From Alistipes sp. (lineage in GTDB: Bacteria > Bacteroidota > Bacteroidia > Bacteroidales > Rikenellaceae): a stretch of 7,296 bases of DNA. Location of the stretch: contig JAFOCZ010000146.1 of NCBI GenBank assembly GCA_017380955.1, forward strand, positions 1 to 7,296, in the 5' to 3' direction. Position numbers and translations under genes: made by a program. Shown here piece by piece: positions 1 through 5,274 of this stretch; the first letter of the stretch is position 1; each line of letters opens with the position of its first letter. Below the pieces are notes generated by a model. That model worked only from the letters and a program-made list of their open reading frames with translations. It ran no database searches and was not told the origin of the DNA.

Positions 1-1896
1 CGATGCTACATAGGTGATTACAGGGTGCTTGGGCTGCGAGGTTTGAATTATCACACGACCTCTGTCGTTGTGGCGTCCGGCACGTCCTGCTACCTGCATC
101 ATAAGTTGAAACGCTCGCTCCGAGGCTCTAAAGTCAGGTGTCGAGAGTAGGTTATCGGCGTTGAGGATACCAACGGTCGAGACTCCCTTGAAGTCGAAAC
201 CCTTGGTGATTATCTGTGTACCCACGAGGATGTCGGTCTGCCCCTGCTCGAAGGTGTGTACTATTTGCTTGAAGGCACGCTCCGATGTCGAGGTGTCGCT
301 GTCGAGACGCTCCACACGCGCCTCGGGGAAGAGGCGTGCTATCTCCTCCACGGCCTTCTCGGTACCGAAGCCCATAAGTGCCATATCCTGAATCTCGCAG
401 TTGGGGCATACCGATGGCGTTGGCATAGTGTAGCCACAGTAGTGGCACTCCATACGCGATGAGGCCTTATGCTGTGTGAGGGTGACATTGCAGTGTGGGC
501 AGCGTGGTGAGTAGCCACAGGTGCGACACTGAATATATGGTGAGTAGCCACGACGATTCTGGAACAGCATAACCTGCTCCTTTGCCGCTAACGTGCGTGA
601 TATGTCGTTCAGGAGGTCGAAGTTGAAGTGTGTCTTACGCTCGCCGCGCTTCACGGCGCGTATGGTATCCGACACCACAATCTCGGGGAGTACGCCATCG
701 CCCCATCGCTCCGTAAGTTCCACATAGCGATACTTTCCCGACAGGGTGTTTGTGTAACTCTCGAGCGATGGTGTGGCACTGCCAAGTACCACATTGGCAT
801 CATACAAACGCCCCATAACCACGGCGCAGTCACGGGCGTGGTAGCGTGGTGCGAGGTCACTCTGCTTGTAGTTGGCATCGTGCTCCTCGTCGACGATGAT
901 AAGCCCTAAGTTACGGGCAGGAAGGAATATGGATGAGCGAACACCAACCACCAACTCACCGCCGCTGCTTGATGCCAGACGCAGGAATGTCTGACCACGG
1001 CGTAGGGGCGTGAGACGTGAGTGGTATGTTGTGGTGCGACCCTCGAAGATACGCTCCAGGCGCTCCACAAGTTGCGAGGTGATGACAATCTCGGGCACAA
1101 GCATCAGCACATCCTTACCCTCGGCCAGCGTCTCGGCGATGAGGTGTATATATATCTCGGTCTTTCCCGAGCCTGTGACGCCGTGTAGCAGCGCCACACG
1201 CTTGTCGCGGTGTGCCTCGCGGATGCTTTCTATGGCTATGTTTTGTGCCTCGGAGAGCGTAGGGCATAGAAACTCTGCGCTATTTGCCACACGCTGCGCT
1301 ATGCGCTCCTCGGTGCGTATGAGAGACTTCTTGCGCAGGGCTATGATGTCGTCGTTGTCGATGCCGAGCAGTCGGCGTGGCACAAAGCCATCCTCGGCAT
1401 TGCGCTCTATCGCCAGCGCAGCAATAGCATCGAGACTCTCGCAGCGGCGTGGCGCACGGCGTGAGTTCTTCGTAACATACTCCGCCAATGCCTCCTCCGA
1501 GCGTAACTCCTCCACGAGGGCTATATATCGCTCCGTTGGTGGCTCTATGCTTCGCTCGTCGAGGTCCGACAGCGATGTTGCCGAGGGCTTGGCAAGTGAG
1601 GGTAGCGCCATCCTCATAACCTCGCCAACCGTGCACATATAATACTCCGCTATCCACTCCCACAATCTCTGCATCGTAGGGGTGAGTAGCGGTGTAGTGT
1701 ATAACTTCTTGAGGATAGATTTCAGGCGGGGATAGTCTGGCTTCTCATCGGTGATGCTCCACACTATACCCGTATAAAAACGACTGCTGCCAAATTGCAC
1801 CACCACAGCATCGCCTACCTGCACTCCCAACCCTTCGTTTAACGAGAAGGTATACATTGGTTGCGCCAATGGAAGGACCACCTGTGCGTACAACAT
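1..1896 (-). CDS. priA: Primosomal protein N', replication-restart helicase PriA (3' end cut off by window edge)
   Basis: PriA is a DExH-type 3'-5' DNA helicase that recognises stalled forks and starts reassembly of the replisome. The frame is open for 632 codons from ATG 1896 to the window edge. The N-terminus (YAQVVLPLAQPMYTFSL) matches the start of the DNA-binding domain. Walker A GVTGSGKT is at residues 239-246 and the DEEH box at 336-339. Eight zinc-binding cysteines in CxxC pairs are at 457/460, 466/469, 484/487 and 497/500. Lobe-2 motifs are GTQIITKGFDF (559-569) and QVAGRAGR (601-608). An in-frame TAA 12 bases upstream supports the start; an ATG at codon 14 (1855-1857) would remove the conserved first strand. 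No Shine-Dalgarno is visible. Probably 100-200 C-terminal residues lie outside. About half of the Ile codons are ATA (19 of 39 by hand count). All visible catalytic and zinc residues are intact, so I expect a functional gene, probably transcribed from upstream of yitT. Confidence 0.97.
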   Translation of the reverse strand, partial: MLYAQVVLPLAQPMYTFSLNEGLGVQVGDAVVVQFGSSRFYTGIVWSITDEKPDYPRLKSILKKLYTTPLLTPTMQRLWEWIAEYYMCTVGEVMRMALPSLAKPSATSLSDLDERSIEPPTERYIALVEELRSEEALAEYVTKNSRRAPRRCESLDAIAALAIERNAEDGFVPRRLLGIDNDDIIALRKKSLIRTEERIAQRVANSAEFLCPTLSEAQNIAIESIREAHRDKRVALLHGVTGSGKTEIYIHLIAETLAEGKDVLMLVPEIVITSQLVERLERIFEGRTTTYHSRLTPLRRGQTFLRLASSSGGELVVGVRSSIFLPARNLGLIIVDEEHDANYKQSDLAPRYHARDCAVVMGRLYDANVVLGSATPSLESYTNTLSGKYRYVELTERWGDGVLPEIVVSDTIRAVKRGERKTHFNFDLLNDISRTLAAKEQVMLFQNRRGYSPYIQCRTCGYSPRCPHCNVTLTQHKASSRMECHYCGYTMPTPSVCPNCEIQDMALMGFGTEKAVEEIARLFPEARVERLDSDTSTSERAFKQIVHTFEQGQTDILVGTQIITKGFDFKGVSTVGILNADNLLSTPDFRASERAFQLMMQVAGRAGRHNDRGRVIIQTSQPKHPVITYVAS

Positions 1897-1910
1897 CGCA
1901 GCAGTCGTTT
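1778..1910 (-). promoter_or_regulatory. Long-range inverted repeat pairing the priA leader with codons 36-40
   Basis: GCAGCAGTCGTTT (1898-1910) and its exact reverse complement AAACGACTGCTGC (1778-1790) are 107 bases apart. In the minus-strand transcript the first arm ends one base before the priA start codon and the second lies within codons 36-40. If they paired, the ribosome landing site would be closed. That is inference: the repeat is visible, the regulation is not. A 13-bp match this close is unlikely by chance locally, though one somewhere in a 7-kb window is not. Confidence 0.3.
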
Positions 1911-1921
1911 AGTATGTTATA

Positions 1922-1942
1922 AAACTCTCTCTATTAGAGTTT
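1922..1942 (-). terminator. Weak stem-loop at the yitT stop codon, terminator-like
   Basis: AAACTCT (1922-1928) and AGAGTTT (1936-1942) form a 7-bp stem with a 7-base loop, overlapping the last codons and the TAA stop of yitT. On the minus strand it is followed by a short T run (TTTT, then ATAAC). The stem is AU-rich and the U-tract short, so at best it would attenuate transcription before priA, which starts only 26 bases further on. It could also be an accident of the coding sequence. Confidence 0.25.
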
Positions 1943-2917
1943 GTTCAAAGCATCGAAGCCCTGACCATAAACACCCATTACTGAGCCTACGGTGAGGAAT
2001 GCATCAGGATCCTGCTCGCGAACAAGTTTGAGGATGGTAGATGTGTCGCGCTTGCGGCAAACAACCATAACAGCCTTCGATGGAGTTTTAGAGTATGAGC
2101 CCATAGCGTCGATGAGTGTAGCACCACGGTTAGCCTTGGTCATAATCATCTGAGCCATACCCTCGTAGTCCTTACAGAAGATCATAATCTGGTTAGACTG
2201 CTGGTTACCAGACTGCACCAAGTCAACAGTGTAGCCAATAACTGCAATCATCATAAAACCATAGACCATACGCGCAAAGGCCTCAGGAGCCAAAGGCTGA
2301 ATATTCATAATCTCGATAAGACCAGCATCGTTGGCCATCTGAACAGTAGTTGTGAGGAATACTGAAGAGATGAGGATACCGCAGTCGGTCATAAGCAACA
2401 CCTTACCATAACTTACTGTACGGAACTTGTTGATGATCATAGCAACGATATCTGTACCACCTGTTGAGCCACCCTGCATAAATGACACTGCGATACCTAC
2501 ACCACAAGATGCAGCACCCATAGCCACCAACAAGAGTCGCCAAGCGTCAACGCCCTTCAACATATTAACCATCAACGCAGGGTCAAGGAACTCCACGAGG
2601 TTAAACATCACTGACATCATAAGGATGCAGTAGAGGGTCTTGATACCGAACTTCCAACCTACGATCATAACACCGAGGATAAGGAGGATACAGTTGATGA
2701 TGAAGATAAGGTTACCAATGGTCAGGAAGCCACCAGCGAGCGCCTCAGGAAGAATGGCGTTGATAAGTGTTGCCAAACCTGCAGCACCACCACCCATACC
2801 ACCAGCGGGCAATACGCACATCTGCCAACCAAAGGCATAGCAGAACATACCAAAGGTCAAAAGGATATACTCCTTGATGCCAACAAGAATGTCACGAGAA
2901 GATAATTTCATACCCAT
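1934..2917 (-). CDS. YitT-family integral membrane protein (DUF161 with C-terminal DUF2179)
   Basis: This 327-residue protein has the two-part layout of the YitT family. The N-terminal part is hydrophobic, with segments at about 14-34, 45-58, 62-84, 90-107, 126-146, 170-190 and 212-232. A glycine-rich stretch (GGMGGGAAG, 39-47) and the motif GGSTGGTDIVA (149-159) are typical of it. A soluble C-terminal domain (about 240-320, with RGATLIDAMGSYSK and a terminal GSVMGVYGQGF) matches DUF2179. Length is slightly above the usual 280-300. The family is thought to sit in the cytoplasmic membrane; no substrate is established, so I assign none. ATG codons 1 and 3 could both start it; neither has a Shine-Dalgarno. 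A promoter lies about 50 bases upstream and priA follows after 37 bases. None of its 30 Ile codons is ATA (hand count), unlike priA, which suggests strong selection for translation or a different history. Confidence 0.93.
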   Translation of the reverse strand: MGMKLSSRDILVGIKEYILLTFGMFCYAFGWQMCVLPAGGMGGGAAGLATLINAILPEALAGGFLTIGNLIFIINCILLILGVMIVGWKFGIKTLYCILMMSVMFNLVEFLDPALMVNMLKGVDAWRLLLVAMGAASCGVGIAVSFMQGGSTGGTDIVAMIINKFRTVSYGKVLLMTDCGILISSVFLTTTVQMANDAGLIEIMNIQPLAPEAFARMVYGFMMIAVIGYTVDLVQSGNQQSNQIMIFCKDYEGMAQMIMTKANRGATLIDAMGSYSKTPSKAVMVVCRKRDTSTILKLVREQDPDAFLTVGSVMGVYGQGFDALNKL

Positions 2918-2963
2918 ATCAGTTATTTTTTATAAGTGTTCAGGTAAATAGTTATTATTCGAA

Positions 2964-3015
2964 ATTTGCGACAAATGTACAAACTTTCCACCGAAAAGTG
3001 CAAGAAATCGCAAAT
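2964..3015. repeat. Inverted repeats framing the yitT promoter
   Basis: ATTTGCGA (2964-2971) and TCGCAAAT (3008-3015) are an exact 8-bp inverted pair, 36 bases apart, that brackets the -7 and -33 elements. A second, tighter palindrome, ATTTG-CGA-CAAAT (2964-2976), overlaps the -7 element. Either could be an operator for a dimeric regulator, but short A/T-rich repeats of this kind also arise by chance. Confidence 0.25.
2972..3004 (-). promoter_or_regulatory. Bacteroidales-type sigma-ABfr promoter for yitT(-priA)
   Basis: On the minus strand TACATTTG (2979 to 2972) matches the Bacteroidales -7 element TAnnTTTG exactly. Twenty bases upstream is CTTGC (3004 to 3000), a fair -33 element (consensus TTTG). 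A start near 2965 would give a leader of about 48 bases, A/T-rich near the yitT start (TTATAAAAAATAACTGAT). The site lies directly downstream of the hairpin that follows the GH92 genes, as expected for a new transcription unit. The motif match is seen; activity is inferred. Confidence 0.6.
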
Positions 3016-3025
3016 ATTTTGTAGG

Positions 3026-3066
3026 GTTATGTGCAAGAGGCTAATTTTCAACCTCTTGCACATAAC
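3026..3066 (-). terminator. Perfect 15-bp hairpin ending the GH92 transcription unit
   Basis: GTTATGTGCAAGAGG (3026-3040) and CCTCTTGCACATAAC (3052-3066) are exact reverse complements with an 11-base loop. The stem starts six bases after the GH92 stop codon, so it very likely forms the 3' end of the glycosidase mRNA. On the transcribed (minus) strand the bases after the stem are CCTACAAAATATTTG, with no U-tract. On the plus strand the stem is followed by GCGTTTTT, so it looks more like an intrinsic terminator for antisense transcription. It may act as an mRNA-protecting hairpin or a U-poor terminator. The hairpin is certain as sequence; its role is inferred. Confidence 0.65.
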
Positions 3067-3072
3067 GCGTTT

Positions 3073-5262
3073 TTAGAGGTTTACCTCATACCAAAGGCTC
3101 TTCTCAGCGCCCATAGTAAAGGTGAGTGTGCCTCCTGCCGTAACCTCGTCGTGGGTGATGTAGCAGCGGTCGAGGCTCTTGCCGTTGAGCGACACGCTCT
3201 GAACATAGCGATTCTCCTCGCTGTAGCCCTCACGAACAACGGTGAACACGCCACCAGCAACGTCAATCTCTGCCTTGTCAACCATAGGAACACCCAAAAC
3301 ATATGTACCTGCAGCAGGCTCAACAGGGTAGAAGCCGAGGGTTGTCATAATATACCACGCCGACATCTGACCTACATCCTCGTTACCCGAGAGACCGTCA
3401 ACATCGGTTGAGTACATCGTATCCATAACCTCGTACAAGCGGTCTGCGCCCTTCCAAGGCTGGCCAAGCATAGTGTAGAAGTAGATGATATGGTGGCTTG
3501 GCTCGTTGCCGTGAACATACTGACCAATGAGACCCGAGATATCTGGCGTTACATCCTCGCCCTCCATCTTCTCCTCGGCGGTGAACAGCGCGTCGAGACG
3601 CTCTATGGTCTGTTCCACGCCGCCGAAGCACTCTACCAACTTGTCGAGATCCTGAGGTACCAACCACAAATACTGCCAAGCATTACCCTCGCAATACTCG
3701 TTGTTGATGCGTGATGCGTTGAATGGGTTGAAGTCCTCGCGCCATACGCCTGTAGATGACTTACCGCGTGGGTAGCCTACCGTAGGGTCGAAGTAGTTCA
3801 ACCACGAGTGGCTACGATTCTCGAGGTATGCAGCCTCCTCCTTGCCGAGCATCTTGGCAACCTCATATGCTGCAGCATCGGCAATGGCAAACTCCATATC
3901 GTGGGCGATAGACTCACCCTGAAGGTCGTTAGGCATAAAACCATACTGCTTACGATAGCGACCACCACGAATGTCGTGCATAGCAGAGCCATAGATAGCC
4001 TCCCACGCGCGCTCAGCGTCGATACCCTCGATACCCTTCGTTACGGCATCCGATACGGCGATGATACCTGGAGAGCCTACCATACAGCCGTTATCCCAGC
4101 CCCACAAGTGCCAGATAGGCAAGAAGCCCTGCTCGAAGTAGATGTTAATCATAGTGTTGATAACATCGTCCATACGCTCAGGATGTGTGATGGTCATAAG
4201 AGGCAACTTAGCACGATAGGTATCCCACAACGAGAATGTGGTGTAGGTGTCGTGACCAGGGTTTGCGTGAATCTCGTTATCAGCACCACGGTATGTGCCA
4301 TCAACGTCCGAGAAGAGCGATGGTGCTACATACATATGATATATGCCTGTGTAGAATATCTCGTTCTGCTCCTCCGAAGCGCCATAGATGCGTATCTTGC
4401 GCAACTCGTTCTGCCACTTTGCGAGGGTCTCCTTACGCACTGTGTCGAAATCCTTCTCTGCAACCTCGGCGTTGTAGTTCAACTCTGCACCCTCGGGTGA
4501 TGTAGAAGACAACGCCACCTTCACACCAATCTGCTCACCCTCCTCGGTCTTGAAGTGGATGCGGTAGTAGAAGCCATACTCGCCGATAGGCTCAAACTTC
4601 TCGAAAGGCTTCGAGAACTCGATGACGAAGTATACCTTCTGGTTGTTAGACCAACCCCAACTGTGGCGACGACCAACAACGCGGGTGTCGCTGACAGCCT
4701 CGGCAAACAAATCCTCGGGACGGTCGAAGCATCCGCCGTGTACAAGGTCAAGGATGATGGCTGCCTCGTCGCTGGCTGGGAAGGTGTAGCGGTGGAGACC
4801 ACCACGCTCCGTAGCGGTCATCTCCGCAACGATGTTGTAACGTGTAAGGGGCACCGAGTAGTAGCCTGGCTCTACAACCTCCTGCGAGCGGTCAGCCTCC
4901 GACCAGAAGCCTGTGGTGTAGTCACCCAAGCGACCACGGCTGTATACCACCTCGCCCGTTACAGGCATAAGCGTAACATCGAACAAGTCACCACAACCAG
5001 TTCCCGAGAGGTGGGTGTGTGAGAAGCCGATAACCGAGTTCTCCGAGTCGTGGTATCCCGAGCACCAGTCCCACTCCTGGGTGATGCTTGTAGGGCCTAC
5101 CTGGGTCATACCAAATGGTGCGTTGGCACCTACGAAGACGTGACCGTGACCGCCAGAGCCGATCTTAGGGTCTACCATAGCGGTGTAGTCGGTCTCGGGT
5201 GTTGCGCAGCCAAACATCATCGCTGCGGCTGCAAACAAAGAGAGTAGTTTGATTTTTTTCAT
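3073..5262 (-). CDS. GH92 family alpha-mannosidase, probable secreted lipoprotein, alpha-1,2-type motifs
   Basis: GH92 enzymes are calcium-dependent, inverting exo-alpha-mannosidases acting on N-glycans and mannans. This 729-residue protein is complete and of normal family length. A signal peptide (MKKIKLLSLFAAAAMMFGC) ends at a lipobox-like MFGC with Cys19, so it is probably a periplasmic or surface lipoprotein, though Met at -3 and Phe at -2 are not classical. The N-terminal beta-sandwich domain runs from about 25 to 260 (DPKIGSGGHGH, WCSGYH, GFSHTHLSGTGCGD). The (alpha/alpha)6 domain follows, with SLWDTYR (344-350), EGNAWQY (525-531; Glu525 is the likely general acid), HGNEPSHH (584-591) and GNEDVGQMSAWY (626-637; the likely catalytic-base region). 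HGNEPSHH is, from memory, the sugar-contacting motif of alpha-1,2-specific members, so linkage is inferred. ATG 5262 is fixed by the signal peptide. It follows its paralogue by 12 bases, with no Shine-Dalgarno between. Confidence 0.95.
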   Translation of the reverse strand: MKKIKLLSLFAAAAMMFGCATPETDYTAMVDPKIGSGGHGHVFVGANAPFGMTQVGPTSITQEWDWCSGYHDSENSVIGFSHTHLSGTGCGDLFDVTLMPVTGEVVYSRGRLGDYTTGFWSEADRSQEVVEPGYYSVPLTRYNIVAEMTATERGGLHRYTFPASDEAAIILDLVHGGCFDRPEDLFAEAVSDTRVVGRRHSWGWSNNQKVYFVIEFSKPFEKFEPIGEYGFYYRIHFKTEEGEQIGVKVALSSTSPEGAELNYNAEVAEKDFDTVRKETLAKWQNELRKIRIYGASEEQNEIFYTGIYHMYVAPSLFSDVDGTYRGADNEIHANPGHDTYTTFSLWDTYRAKLPLMTITHPERMDDVINTMINIYFEQGFLPIWHLWGWDNGCMVGSPGIIAVSDAVTKGIEGIDAERAWEAIYGSAMHDIRGGRYRKQYGFMPNDLQGESIAHDMEFAIADAAAYEVAKMLGKEEAAYLENRSHSWLNYFDPTVGYPRGKSSTGVWREDFNPFNASRINNEYCEGNAWQYLWLVPQDLDKLVECFGGVEQTIERLDALFTAEEKMEGEDVTPDISGLIGQYVHGNEPSHHIIYFYTMLGQPWKGADRLYEVMDTMYSTDVDGLSGNEDVGQMSAWYIMTTLGFYPVEPAAGTYVLGVPMVDKAEIDVAGGVFTVVREGYSEENRYVQSVSLNGKSLDRCYITHDEVTAGGTLTFTMGAEKSLWYEVNL

Positions 5263-5274
5263 ATAATTTGAGTT

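Noticed and set aside
1148..1156. TATATATAT stretch as a promoter or repeat
   Set aside because: It encodes I-Y-I at priA residues 248-250, next to the Walker A motif, and is explained by the frequent ATA codons.
1010..1642. 210-codon open frame on the plus strand
   Set aside because: It is antisense to priA between the DNA-binding domain and the helicase core. The Ser/Arg-rich product is typical of a shadow frame in GC-rich coding DNA.
1280..1663. 127-codon open frame on the minus strand
   Set aside because: It is out of frame with priA, which is continuous and motif-bearing here, and there is no sign of an overlapping gene.
1855..1857. Alternative priA start at Met14
   Set aside because: It would remove the YAQVVLPL strand, which matches the conserved PriA N-terminus.
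3808..4500. 230-codon open frame on the plus strand
   Set aside because: It lies wholly antisense to the complete GH92 gene, whose conserved motifs fix the real frame. Its product resembles no family I know.
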